64,000 nt of DNA. It comes from Austwickia sp. GTDB taxonomy: Bacteria; Actinomycetota; Actinomycetes; Actinomycetales; Dermatophilaceae. Of the stretch, positions 17,988 to 25,242 are shown piece by piece. Below the pieces are notes generated by a model, which was given only the letters and a program-made list of their open reading frames with translations, did no database searches and had not been told where the DNA came from. The translations under genes were made by a program, and so were the position numbers. Each line of letters starts with the position of its first letter. Within the stretch, counting starts at the first letter, position 1. The stretch lies in NCBI GenBank assembly GCA_016699675.1, contig CP064985.1:2852001-2916000 (forward strand), given 5' to 3'.

Positions 17988-19223
17988 ATGTCGGGGGACG
18001 GGATGATCAACGGGGGCCGAGCGAGCTTCGTGGCGGACGCCGGGACGGCCGAGGCCAAACCGGCGCCCACGGCCGAGCCGGCGCCCACGGCCGAGCCGGC
18101 GCCCACGGCGGACCCGCCGACCAGGGTTGAGAAGCGCCGCGTCGACTGGATCGACATGGCCCGTGGCGCCTGCGTCTTGGCCGTGGTGCTGACCCACGTC
18201 TGCTATCGGCTCGTCTTTCCCGTGGCTGGCCCCGAGTCCGGGCGTCCGCTTTACACGCTGTGGGACCGACTCAACTACGAGGTCCTCGGGCACCTGCGGA
18301 TGCCGCTGCTGTTGTTCCTGTCCGGCTGGCTGGCCGGGTCCAAGATCCGGTCCGGGGTGGGCAACCCGCGCGCCCGGCTGTCCATCGTCACCAACGCCTA
18401 CCTCTACGTGTTCTGGACGATCGCCTACGTCGCTCTCGAACTCGGGGTGCCGCGTCACGAGGGGATCATGATCACCTCGACCGTGCACTCCTGGGCGCAA
18501 CTCCCCGGTGAGTTGGTGGCTCCCCAGGATGGTCCGCTGTGGTTCGTGTACGGGCTGGCCCTCTGCGTCACGGTCCTCGCGCTCGCGCGCCGCGTTCCGC
18601 CAGGGCTGGTGCTGGGCATCCTGTTCGTCGTGGGCTGGCTAGAGGAGATCCGCGACACCGACACGGCCGCGGCGTGGACGGGCGTGCCGCACCTCGCCTT
18701 CTACTTCGCGCTCGGCGTGGTCGTCGGACCCCGCGTCGCGCAGATCATCGCCACGCGTCGCGCCGTCGTCGCCGGCGTGCTCGCGTTCGTCGCCGGCGCC
18801 GTCCTCATCGGGGGGAAGGTGCTCTCCGGACCGTGGGTCTATCTCGCCAACACCGCCATGCGGCTCGGCGCGGTGATCGGCCTCATGGCGGCGGCCCGCG
18901 CGCTGGCTCGGTGGCGTCTCCTCCGCGTGCCCGCTGCCTGGGTCGGGCGGCGAACCCTGTCGATCTACGTGCTGCACTGGCCGATCATCGGGCTCCTCGG
19001 CCTCGCGTGCGTCGCCTCCGCCGAACCACTGGCGCAGTGGCTCGCCTCGGACCTCATCGTCGTCTGGTCGAGCCTCGTCGTAGCCGCGGTCATCGCCGCC
19101 ACTGCCCTCGCGGTCGAGACGATCACCAAGCGGGCGGGGTTGACCTTCCTCTTCGAGCCCCCGCGGGCGCTGCGCCGGCGCGTGACCGGAGTCACCGCGC
19201 CAGCGGTCGCGAGTCGGGCATAA
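17988..19223 (+). CDS. Acyltransferase family 3 membrane protein
   Basis: A 411-aa membrane acyltransferase that would move acyl (often acetyl) groups to surface sugars or lipids. Residues 1-50 are cytoplasmic and contain three PAPTAE repeats. Then comes VDWIDMARGACVLAVVLTHV, the family N-terminal motif with its conserved Arg/His, followed by about ten membrane segments, including RMPLLLFLSGWLAGSKIR and, near the end, WVGRRTLSIYVLHWPIIGLL. The ATG follows GGGGAGG. A decayed second copy of its C-terminal ~110 residues lies 1 kb downstream (20269-20601), so this locus has been duplicated. Substrate unknown. Confidence 0.85.
   Translation: MSGDGMINGGRASFVADAGTAEAKPAPTAEPAPTAEPAPTADPPTRVEKRRVDWIDMARGACVLAVVLTHVCYRLVFPVAGPESGRPLYTLWDRLNYEVLGHLRMPLLLFLSGWLAGSKIRSGVGNPRARLSIVTNAYLYVFWTIAYVALELGVPRHEGIMITSTVHSWAQLPGELVAPQDGPLWFVYGLALCVTVLALARRVPPGLVLGILFVVGWLEEIRDTDTAAAWTGVPHLAFYFALGVVVGPRVAQIIATRRAVVAGVLAFVAGAVLIGGKVLSGPWVYLANTAMRLGAVIGLMAAARALARWRLLRVPAAWVGRRTLSIYVLHWPIIGLLGLACVASAEPLAQWLASDLIVVWSSLVVAAVIAATALAVETITKRAGLTFLFEPPRALRRRVTGVTAPAVASRA
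18060..18113 (+). repeat. 18-bp coding repeat, three copies
   Basis: Copies at 18060-18077, 18078-18095 and 18096-18113 (CCGGCGCCCACGGCCGAG, last copy diverged at the end) encode PAPTAE repeats in the cytoplasmic N-terminus of the acyltransferase. Confidence 0.9.
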
Positions 19224-19359
19224 CCTCGTCGGCCCCGAGGCTGGACGACCTCGGCCACCCCCTCGACCTCCCGCGCCGGCCGGAGCGCGTGGTGCGGCGA
19301 TCGCGACGCCGTACGGCCTGACGTGCACAGGTACTGCTCGGTCGCCTACGGTCGGGTCG

Positions 19360-19890
19360 TCAGTCGAAGCGTCGCTCCAGGGTGAGTTCGTCGCGGATCG
19401 GGATGTTGTAGTCGCCGACCGGAGGGACCGCCCCGGCTCCCGGGATGGCCGCCTTCGCCCGGCGCGCCTCGTCCGCGGCGCCCGGCGCCACGCCCACGAT
19501 GCGCAGGCCGCGGCGCTGATAGAAGCGCAGCGCGTCCAGATTGTCGTTGGTCGTGACCAGCCACAGCCGCGGCAAACCCAGCCGGCGGGCGTGGGTCTCC
19601 GCCGCCGCGAGGAGCGCCGACCCCACCCCCGCCGACCGCGTCACCGCGCTCACGGCCACCACCTCCAGGCCGTCGGCGGCTTCGACGTACGACAACACGC
19701 CCGCGACCACAGGACCGCGTCCCTCGTCGTGCACCGCGACGTACGTCGGAAGTGCCCGCAGGTCATAGGTCACCCCATGCGAAACGACGATGGGTCCGCC
19801 CCACGCGTCCTCGAAGGCTGCGCCGATGGCGTCCTCGTCGCTCTCGATACCCTCACGCACGACGACGCCGACCGGGGGTGGCACGCTCAT
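19360..19890 (-). CDS. GNAT-family N-acetyltransferase
   Basis: A 176-aa protein with the GNAT fold order: N-terminal REGIESDEDAIGAAFEDAWG, the strand VVAGVLSYVEA, and the acetyl-CoA motif A VTRSAGVGSALLAAAETHAR (R/Q-x-x-G-x-G/A), then LWLVTTNDNLDALRFYQRRG. It would acetylate an amine from acetyl-CoA; the substrate is unknown. ATG start at 19888-19890. It stands alone between the acyltransferase and the decayed regulator. Confidence 0.88.
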   Translation of the reverse strand: MSVPPPVGVVVREGIESDEDAIGAAFEDAWGGPIVVSHGVTYDLRALPTYVAVHDEGRGPVVAGVLSYVEAADGLEVVAVSAVTRSAGVGSALLAAAETHARRLGLPRLWLVTTNDNLDALRFYQRRGLRIVGVAPGAADEARRAKAAIPGAGAVPPVGDYNIPIRDELTLERRFD

Positions 19891-20010
19891 TCTTCGACCC
19901 TAACTCGGCCAACGGACCGCCCACTCCGGCAGCGGTTCAGGGAAGCGACCGGATCGATGTGGACGAATGGACCCCCGACACGAGATAACACACTCTGTGA
20001 TCGCGAGTGG

Positions 20011-20262
20011 GTGCGAGCGGGAGATCTGATTCGTGAGGCCAGGCGGCGGGCCGGCCTGACCCAGGCCGAGCTCGCCGAGCGAGCGAGGACGGCTCAGCCG
20101 GGATCGCCCGGTGGGAGTCCAAAGCCACCTCGCCCAGCTTTGACGACGTCCGCCGGTAGATCCGGATATGTGGCCTCGACCTGGAAGTGGCGCTCGTGCC
20201 ACGGGACGACAGCGACATGGCGCAGGCCGAGCGTCTCCTGCAGCTGACCCCTGGGGAGAACT
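20011..20262 (+). pseudogene. Decayed XRE-type helix-turn-helix regulator
   Basis: Translation from 20011 gives VRAGDLIREARRRAGLTQ and AELAERARTAQP, a clear XRE helix-turn-helix start. At about 20100 the frame shifts: continuing from 20103 in the third frame gives IARWESKATSPSFDDVRR, then a TAG at 20157-20159, then IRICGLDLEVALVPRDDSDM and AQAERLLQLTPGE. This order matches antitoxin-like XRE proteins that end in LTPEER-type motifs. One frameshift plus one nonsense codon mean no functional product. The family end is replaced by a sudden junction with an acyltransferase fragment at about 20262-20268. Confidence 0.75.
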
Positions 20263-20268
20263 GTCACC

Positions 20269-20601
20269 CGACTGGGCGCCGTGGTGTGCCTGATGGCGGC
20301 AGCTCTCGGGCTGGCACGATGGCGCTTCTTCCGGGCGCCTGCTTCCTGGGTCGGCCGACGTACGTTCTCGATCTACGTGCTGCACTGGCCAATCATCGGG
20401 CTGCTCGGCCTGGCCGTCGCGGGACAGACCCAACGCCTCGCGTTCTGGGAGCACGTAGACGTCACCGTCGTGTGGTCCAGTCTGGCCATCGCCGCCGTCG
20501 TCGCGCTGGCCTGCCTCGGCCTGGAGATCGCAGCGAGACGATCCGGCCTGACCTTCTTGTTCGAGCCACCGGCCGCCCTGCGTCGCCTCGTCGAACGGTG
20601 A
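20269..20601 (+). pseudogene. Truncated duplicate of acyltransferase 3 C-terminus
   Basis: Codons 20269-20598 encode RLGAVVCLMAAALGLARW, WVGRRTFSIYVLHWPIIGLL and LTFLFEPPAALRRLV. These are colinear with the C-terminal ~110 residues of the intact acyltransferase ending at 19223. The N-terminal three quarters are missing, and the sequence joins directly to the decayed XRE gene. A GTG at 20281 could give a ~106-aa peptide with three membrane segments, but it would lack the catalytic half. Confidence 0.8.
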
Positions 20602-20604
20602 CCA

Positions 20605-20641
20605 AGCACAAGCGCGTCTACATTTCGTCTACAATGGCTCC
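20605..20641 (+). promoter_or_regulatory. Candidate leaderless promoter with direct repeat before mazE
   Basis: TACAAT at 20629-20634 is a near-consensus -10, and the mazE ATG follows 7 bp later, so the transcript would start at or next to the ATG. CGTCTACA occurs at 20615-20622 and 20626-20633, 11 bp apart (about one helical turn), a plausible antitoxin operator. The -35 is weak. Confidence 0.5.
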
Positions 20642-20878
20642 ATGGCCAATAGTGACACCACCACAGTCCGGGTGCGGCGGCCCGATTCCGAGCGCCTTGC
20701 GTCCCTCGCGAAGGCCCGCCAAACGACCGTGATCGACGTCTTGCATGCCGCGATCGACGCGCTGGAGCGAGAGGAGTTTCTGCGCGGGCTCAACCAGGAC
20801 TACCAGAGGCTGAGGAATGATCCACAGCGGTGGCGCGAGTACCTGGCCGAACGGCAGGAATGGGATGCCCTGGCGTGA
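20642..20878 (+). CDS. mazE: Ribbon-helix-helix antitoxin (MazE-type)
   Basis: A 78-aa protein. Residues 6-45 (TTTVRVRRPDSERLASLAKA then TTVIDVLHAAIDALE) fit a ribbon-helix-helix DNA-binding domain. The charged C-terminus (YLAERQEWDALA) would wrap the toxin. It probably represses its own promoter and neutralises the MazF-type toxin, whose start overlaps its stop by 3 bp (GTG 20875-20877, TGA 20876-20878). The symbol is used by type and position, not for orthology to E. coli MazE. Confidence 0.82.
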   Translation: MANSDTTTVRVRRPDSERLASLAKARQTTVIDVLHAAIDALEREEFLRGLNQDYQRLRNDPQRWREYLAERQEWDALA

Positions 20879-21210
20879 TCTGGCGCGGCGAGGTGTACTA
20901 CGTCGACCTGGGGCGGCCTGTCGGCCACGAGCCGGCGTTCCGCCGACCGGCCGTCGTGGTGTCGGTCGACATCCTCAACAATGGACCGGGCGGGCTCGTC
21001 GGGATCGTGCCCATCACGTCCGCGTCCTACGGCCTGCGCAGCCACGTTGAATTAGAGCCCGGCAGCAGCGGACTGGAGCACACGTCCTTTGCGCGGTGCG
21101 ATCAACTGCGCGTCGTGTCGACAGACCGGCTGGCCGCGCAGATCGGGATGCTCCCGCGTGACGACGTTGCCGCCGTCGATCAGGCGCTGCGATTCGTCCT
21201 TGATCTCTGA
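20875..21210 (+). CDS. mazF: MazF/PemK-type endoribonuclease toxin
   Basis: A 111-aa toxin starting at GTG 20875: IWRGEVYYVDLGRPVGHEPA then RRPAVVVSVDILN, with IVPITS, the typical SH3-like barrel of MazF. The basic/acidic pattern E-PA-RRP and the conserved Thr/Ser of PITS are present, so it looks active. MazF enzymes cut mRNA at short single-stranded motifs and halt growth when the antitoxin is lost. The frame is open to 20830, but the upstream part overlaps the antitoxin and is not MazF-like. It converges with the membrane protein gene at 21358. Confidence 0.9.
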   Translation: MIWRGEVYYVDLGRPVGHEPAFRRPAVVVSVDILNNGPGGLVGIVPITSASYGLRSHVELEPGSSGLEHTSFARCDQLRVVSTDRLAAQIGMLPRDDVAAVDQALRFVLDL

Positions 21211-21357
21211 TCGGCCGCCGTGGTTCGCGTAAGGGCTGGCCATCGTGGCCATTCTGGTCACCGTCCCCTCCGTCGTACGGCGCCTCCCGCCGCCAGAGTC
21301 GCGTCGTGGGCCGCCCGGCCACGTGAACGACCAGCGGCTGAGCCCCCGGGCGCCGCC

Positions 21358-22686
21358 TCACAACAACGCGGACCTTCGACTCGACGTGTCTCCGCGACCC
21401 GGTAGGAGGTAGTTGCCAAGCTGCCAGTCGGCGCGGGACGACGACCCTGCCTCCGCCGCCCCTGGCCTGTCCGACGCTCGTAGCGTGTCCGCCGCGTCGC
21501 AGAATGCGATGACCCAGGGCCGTTCCACGATGGGTGATGGCTCGGTGATGGGGGCCGTCTCAGGGCGGATGGCGTGGGCGATAAGCCACGCGGCCTTGAG
21601 GGTGTCGGACTCGGTGCCCAGCTCGTGTGAAAGCCCCTTGACAAGGGTGGCGCGGCAGCCGGTGGCTGCGTACTTGACGGTCAACCCGACGCCCACCCCA
21701 CCGGCGACCACGAGTAAGAACTTGAGCGCGTCATGGACCGGCGCCGTGGCGAAAACGGCCCACGTGGCCGTGGCGACTTTGAAGACCGTAGCGAACAGGC
21801 CCAGTGCCGCGGCGATCAGGAAGCCAAGAACGGTAACGCCACTCGGGTCCGGGCCGAACGCCCTCAGAGCCGCGATGGCGAGCGCCACGAGGACGGCGCC
21901 CACCGCTGCGGGGAGCGCCAGAAACAAACCCACGGCCTTCGCCTGTGGCCCGAAGACCGCGTCCAACGCCCCCGTCGTCGCGACAAGGGTGACGACGCCG
22001 ACGGAGGCCGTGTTGATGTTCGCAAGCCAGGAGTCCTTGAACGACCAGGTCGCGGCCAGCCCTCGAAGGGGCGTCCATGGCGAACTCTTCTCGGGGAAAG
22101 ACGCTTTCAGGAAGCGCTTGAGCGCGTCCTGATTTAGCTCGCGAACCTGGTTTGTGAGGGCAGCGACCACGAGGGCACGCGTGTGTTGCTGAGCAGCGGA
22201 ACGCTTTCCGGCGTCGCCACGCCAATGCGCGATGAGGTAGCAGGCGGGGACGAGGAGCGATACCAACGCCGAGGTCGCGCTCTTGGCGTAGATGTCGGCC
22301 CCCTCGGGGGCTGTGGGGTCGGCCGGCTTGATCAGCGTGGAACCCAGCCCCGCACCGAGGAGGAGCCGGCGCGTGCTCGTAACGTCGCAGCCCTTCGGCA
22401 AGGTGACGGTGACCGTGTCGGTCTTCCAGGCTCCGATCGTGCCTGGCTCGGCCTTCGCGTAGCAGCCAGGGCTCGCCTCGAGTGAGGGGTCGAGGCTCAC
22501 GGGTTGACCGGTCGCATTGACCAGAGCCAATGTCACCTTGGGGGGATCGTCGGAGCTGGCTTTGGCGCTCTCGGGGGAGATGACGCCCTCTGCTGAGGCG
22601 GCCATCGCCCCACCCGGGAGCATCAGCAACAACCCTGCAAGCAGGATGATGAGCGTTCCCAGCCCCCGCCATGGCAGACGCGTCAT
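21358..22686 (-). CDS. Exported/membrane protein of unknown function
   Basis: A 442-aa protein starting at ATG 22684-22686. MTRLPWRGLGTLIILLAGLL is a signal-peptide-like start ending near GGAMAASA. An exported domain of ~110 residues with two cysteines (SPGCYAK, PKGCDV) follows, then a membrane segment (SALVSLLVPACYLIAHW). A cytoplasmic helical part is followed by four more hydrophobic segments, and a soluble C-terminal ~100 residues complete it. I do not recognise the family. A 57-residue upstream extension of the frame covers the hairpin at 22739-22780 and is rejected. Its setting between two toxin-antitoxin-type loci suggests an accessory gene. Confidence 0.6.
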   Translation of the reverse strand: MTRLPWRGLGTLIILLAGLLLMLPGGAMAASAEGVISPESAKASSDDPPKVTLALVNATGQPVSLDPSLEASPGCYAKAEPGTIGAWKTDTVTVTLPKGCDVTSTRRLLLGAGLGSTLIKPADPTAPEGADIYAKSATSALVSLLVPACYLIAHWRGDAGKRSAAQQHTRALVVAALTNQVRELNQDALKRFLKASFPEKSSPWTPLRGLAATWSFKDSWLANINTASVGVVTLVATTGALDAVFGPQAKAVGLFLALPAAVGAVLVALAIAALRAFGPDPSGVTVLGFLIAAALGLFATVFKVATATWAVFATAPVHDALKFLLVVAGGVGVGLTVKYAATGCRATLVKGLSHELGTESDTLKAAWLIAHAIRPETAPITEPSPIVERPWVIAFCDAADTLRASDRPGAAEAGSSSRADWQLGNYLLPGRGDTSSRRSALL

Positions 22687-22738
22687 GGCTGGCAATCCTG
22701 GCGTCGAATCACCGTGGAGCGTAAGGGCCGACCGTTCG

Positions 22739-22780
22739 TGACCTGCCCGTTTAGTACCTTGGTACCAAAAGGGCAGGTCA
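22739..22780. repeat. Long imperfect hairpin upstream of orphan membrane protein gene
   Basis: Arms TGACCTGCCC (22739-22748) and GGGCAGGTCA (22771-22780) pair perfectly. Inside them TTT and AAA pair, then GTACC/GGTAC, around a TT loop, with two mismatches: about 18 paired bases. The centre is locally AT-richer than its surroundings. It ends 53 bp before the minus-strand start at 22686, so it could be an operator, a terminator or a mobile-element remnant. Confidence 0.85.
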
Positions 22781-22863
22781 CCAACGGTCACGGTCTCCGC
22801 AGGGTGCGGCGGGGCTAGGTCGTCCGCTACGACGGCCGAACGGCTGGTGCGCATCAAGACGCA

Positions 22864-22924
22864 GATGAAGCCTCGGTCCAGGTCGTGATCACGACAGTTC
22901 TGGCGGCTTGATCGGCGGCCTCAT
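22864..22924 (+). repeat. 61-bp direct repeat, left copy
   Basis: About 87% identical (8 mismatches in 61) to 24239-24299. It starts GATGAAGCCTCGG and ends GATCGGCGGCCTCAT. The two copies bracket the AbiEi-like gene. Confidence 0.85.
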
Positions 22925-23006
22925 CCGCCAGCTCGATCGGCGGCCTCATCCGCCAGCTCGATCGGCGGCCTCATCCGCCAGCTCGATCGGCGGCCGCGTC
23001 CGCTGG
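22907..23006 (+). repeat. 25-bp tandem repeat, four copies
   Basis: Units at 22907, 22932, 22957 and 22982 read CTCGATCGGCGGCCTCATCC GCCAG with small changes in the first and last. Each contains CTGGCGG/CCGCCAG-type inverted matches. The first unit lies inside the left 61-bp repeat. Confidence 0.9.
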
Positions 23007-23160
23007 CTTCCGGTCCCCGCCGGCGCTTCACAGCGCGCCGCTCGAACCGGTCGAGCAGGCACCAACCGCTCCCGTCCACACCCAGCCGACCACCCAGCCT
23101 CGCCCACAGGTCGAATCGCCTGGCGGGCGACGAAGGGGCCAGACACGGTGAACTGGCCGC

Positions 23161-24120
23161 ATGGACCTTCCCGACGATCTCGCCCGCACAATCCGCTGCC
23201 AGTGGGGCTTGTTGACGCGCAGGCAGGCGCGGTCGGGGGGTTTGACCGATGCGGCGGTGCGGTGGGCCCTCGGCCGCGACTGGGAGGTTGTGCTTCCCGG
23301 CGTCCTGCACGTCGACCGGTCCCCGCTGCGCCAGTCGCAGCGCATGCTCGCGGCGTTGCTCTACGCCGGACCGGACGCGGCTATCGCCGGACATGCCGCC
23401 GCCTGGTGGTACGGGCTCACTCACGCCGGTGCGCCCCGCGTCATCCAGGTCGATGTGCCGGCGCCCGCCCGCACGAGACAAGCGCGCTGGGTGCGGGTCC
23501 GCCGCACGAGGGTGCCGGACCGACGGATCCGCCACCGCGGCGAACTGTGCTTCGTCTCGCCGGAACGGGCCGTAGTCGCAGCGGCCCGAGAGCACGGGAC
23601 GGAGTCGGCGACCGCGCTGGTCATCGAGGCCGTCCAACGGCGCCTCGTGAGCCTCGACCGGTTGGCCCACGTCAACGACGCGCTCGGCCGGCGACACTCT
23701 GCGGTGGTCACTCGTGCGATCCAGGCGGCCGCCGCTGGCGCCTGGTCGATGCCGGAACTGGGCCTCGCGCGGCTCGTCGAGGCCTCGGCCGCCCTGCCGT
23801 CCATGTGGTGCAATCCCGAGCTGTTTGGTCCCGCGTCGGAGCCCCTGATCTCCCCCGACGGCTGGTTCGACGATGTCGGTCTGGCGATCATGGTGCACTC
23901 GATGCAGTTCCACGACGGCCCAGGCTTTGACGCCACGATCGAGGCGGACGGAGAACTGGGCTCGTACGGCGTGACGGTCGTCGGCTTCACCCCACGAGCG
24001 ATCGAGTACTCCCAGGACCAGGTGTTACGTCGCCTCGAGCGGGCGTACCTGAACGCCCGAGGTCGTCCGCGACCGCCGGTCCGGGCCAGATCGCGCAGCG
24101 CCTGGGCCCGACCCGCCTGA
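23161..24120 (+). CDS. AbiEi-like / DUF559-type protein
   Basis: A 319-aa protein. Residues ~10-50 (QWGLLTRRQARSGGLTDAAV then RDWEVVLPGVLHVDRSP) are the winged-helix start seen in AbiEi-type antitoxins and many stand-alone actinobacterial proteins. The C-terminal half (ISPDGWFDDVGLAIMVHSMQ, FHDGPGFDATIEADGELGSY) looks like the DUF559/Vsr-like nuclease-fold region with acidic residues. No AbiEii-type toxin gene lies beside it, so a true type IV toxin-antitoxin role is doubtful. It is flanked by 61-bp direct repeats. The last codons lie in a 30-bp tandem duplication. Confidence 0.72.
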   Translation: MDLPDDLARTIRCQWGLLTRRQARSGGLTDAAVRWALGRDWEVVLPGVLHVDRSPLRQSQRMLAALLYAGPDAAIAGHAAAWWYGLTHAGAPRVIQVDVPAPARTRQARWVRVRRTRVPDRRIRHRGELCFVSPERAVVAAAREHGTESATALVIEAVQRRLVSLDRLAHVNDALGRRHSAVVTRAIQAAAAGAWSMPELGLARLVEASAALPSMWCNPELFGPASEPLISPDGWFDDVGLAIMVHSMQFHDGPGFDATIEADGELGSYGVTVVGFTPRAIEYSQDQVLRRLERAYLNARGRPRPPVRARSRSAWARPA

Positions 24121-24149
24121 TCGCGCAGCTCATGGGCCCGGCCGGCCTG
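24090..24149 (+). repeat. 30-bp tandem duplication across a stop codon
   Basis: Copies at 24090-24119 and 24120-24149 match at 26 of 30 bases (ATCGCGCAGC...CCTG). The stop of the AbiEi-like gene (24118-24120) sits at the junction, so the C-terminus may have been changed by the duplication. Confidence 0.8.
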
Positions 24150-24238
24150 ACTTCCTGGTGCTGATGGCTGACGCGGCAGTGCGGGGAACACGCCCAGACC
24201 GCCGAGGCGAAGTCACTGATCCGTGCGATGAGGCCACC

Positions 24239-24299
24239 GATGAGGCCTCGATAAGGGTCGGGATCACCACAGTTCTGGCGGCTTGATCGGCGGCTTCAT
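24239..24299 (+). repeat. 61-bp direct repeat, right copy
   Basis: Partner of 22864-22924. It begins GATGAGGCCTCG and ends GATCGGCGGCTTCAT. It lies 119 bp after the AbiEi-like gene and 58 bp before the next gene. Confidence 0.85.
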
Positions 24300-24356
24300 G
24301 CTGGGCGACCCCGGGGCCGAGCTGGACCCGGGCGAGAGACCCGGCAGGATAGGGCC

Positions 24357-25220
24357 ATGACCCTGCGGGACGATCTCGACCGCGACGACGCGATTCGCGA
24401 CGACCTCGATCGCGAAGACCTCGACCGCGACGACCTGGGCCATCCCGTCCCGCTGGGGCGCGCTCCCGAGCGGGTTATCAGCCTGGTCCCCTCGCTCACC
24501 GAGGCGATCGCGACGTCGTACGGCGACCGTCCGCACCCCCTGATCGGTGCCACCGACTGGTGCACCCACCCGGCCGACCTCGACGTACCGCGGTTCGGGG
24601 GCACCAAGAACCCGGCGGTGGAGGCCATCGTCGCGGCCGCGCCGGACCTCGTCGTGGCCAACGAGGAGGAGAACAAGCCCGAGCACGTCGCGGCGCTGCG
24701 CGACGCGGGAGTCCCCGTGTGGGTCACCGACATCCGCGACGTCCCCACCGCGCTGGCCTCGCTGGGTCGCCTCCTCGAGGTGCTGGCGGCGCCGGTTCGA
24801 GGCTGGTACGACGACGCCGTGGCCGCCTGGGCCGACCCGGAGCCGGTCGCGCGCGGAAGCCGGATCACTGCGCTGGTCCCGATCTGGCGCAGGCCGTGGA
24901 TGGCGCTGGGGCGAGACACCTACGCCGGGGACGTCCTGGACCGGATCGGCGTCGACCATGTGCTGGCCGACCACGCCGAGCGCTATCCCCGCATCGACCC
25001 GGCGCAGGTCGCCGAGAGCACGCCGTACGAGGTGGTTCTCCTGCCCGACGAGCCCTACCGCTTCACCACGCACGACGGGCCGGAGGCCTTCGACGTCCCG
25101 GCTGCGCTGATCGACGGCCGGGCCCTGACCTGGTACGGGCCGGCGATGACCGCCGCGCCCCAGATCTTGCGGGACGCGATCCGGGCCGTGCTGGCCCGCG
25201 GAGGGCGAGGATGGCGGTAG
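24357..25220 (+). CDS. BtuF-like cobalamin/metal-chelate binding protein without signal peptide
   Basis: A 287-aa protein of the helical-backbone periplasmic-binding type: RVISLVPSLTEAIATSYGDR, LIGATDWCTHPAD, FGGTKNPAVEAI and APDLVVANEEENKPEHV are BtuF-like. It has no signal peptide or lipobox, so it is probably cytoplasmic and not a classical ABC transporter receptor. Such proteins are common in actinobacteria and their role is unclear. Residues 1-27 are instead an acidic repeat of DDLDR type, encoded by ~15-bp repeats. The next gene, an enoyl-CoA hydratase, starts 22 bp after its stop. Confidence 0.8.
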   Translation: MTLRDDLDRDDAIRDDLDREDLDRDDLGHPVPLGRAPERVISLVPSLTEAIATSYGDRPHPLIGATDWCTHPADLDVPRFGGTKNPAVEAIVAAAPDLVVANEEENKPEHVAALRDAGVPVWVTDIRDVPTALASLGRLLEVLAAPVRGWYDDAVAAWADPEPVARGSRITALVPIWRRPWMALGRDTYAGDVLDRIGVDHVLADHAERYPRIDPAQVAESTPYEVVLLPDEPYRFTTHDGPEAFDVPAALIDGRALTWYGPAMTAAPQILRDAIRAVLARGGRGWR

Positions 25221-25242
25221 GAACTCGCCCGAGGAGGCCGCC

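Noticed and set aside
20187..20732. 181-codon plus-strand frame running from the XRE remnant to mazE
   Set aside because: Its first part is the decayed XRE end and the rest is out of frame with the acyltransferase fragment; it does not encode a sensible fusion.
22739..22748. TGACCTGCC match to the tRNA-Tyr 3' end as an attachment site
   Set aside because: Only nine bases match and they are one arm of a hairpin; there is no integrase nearby.
22907..23006. Possible CRISPR array
   Set aside because: The 25-bp units abut without variable spacers, and no cas genes are present.
23161..24120. Complete type IV AbiE toxin-antitoxin system
   Set aside because: Only the AbiEi-like gene is present; no nucleotidyltransferase AbiEii gene is adjacent.
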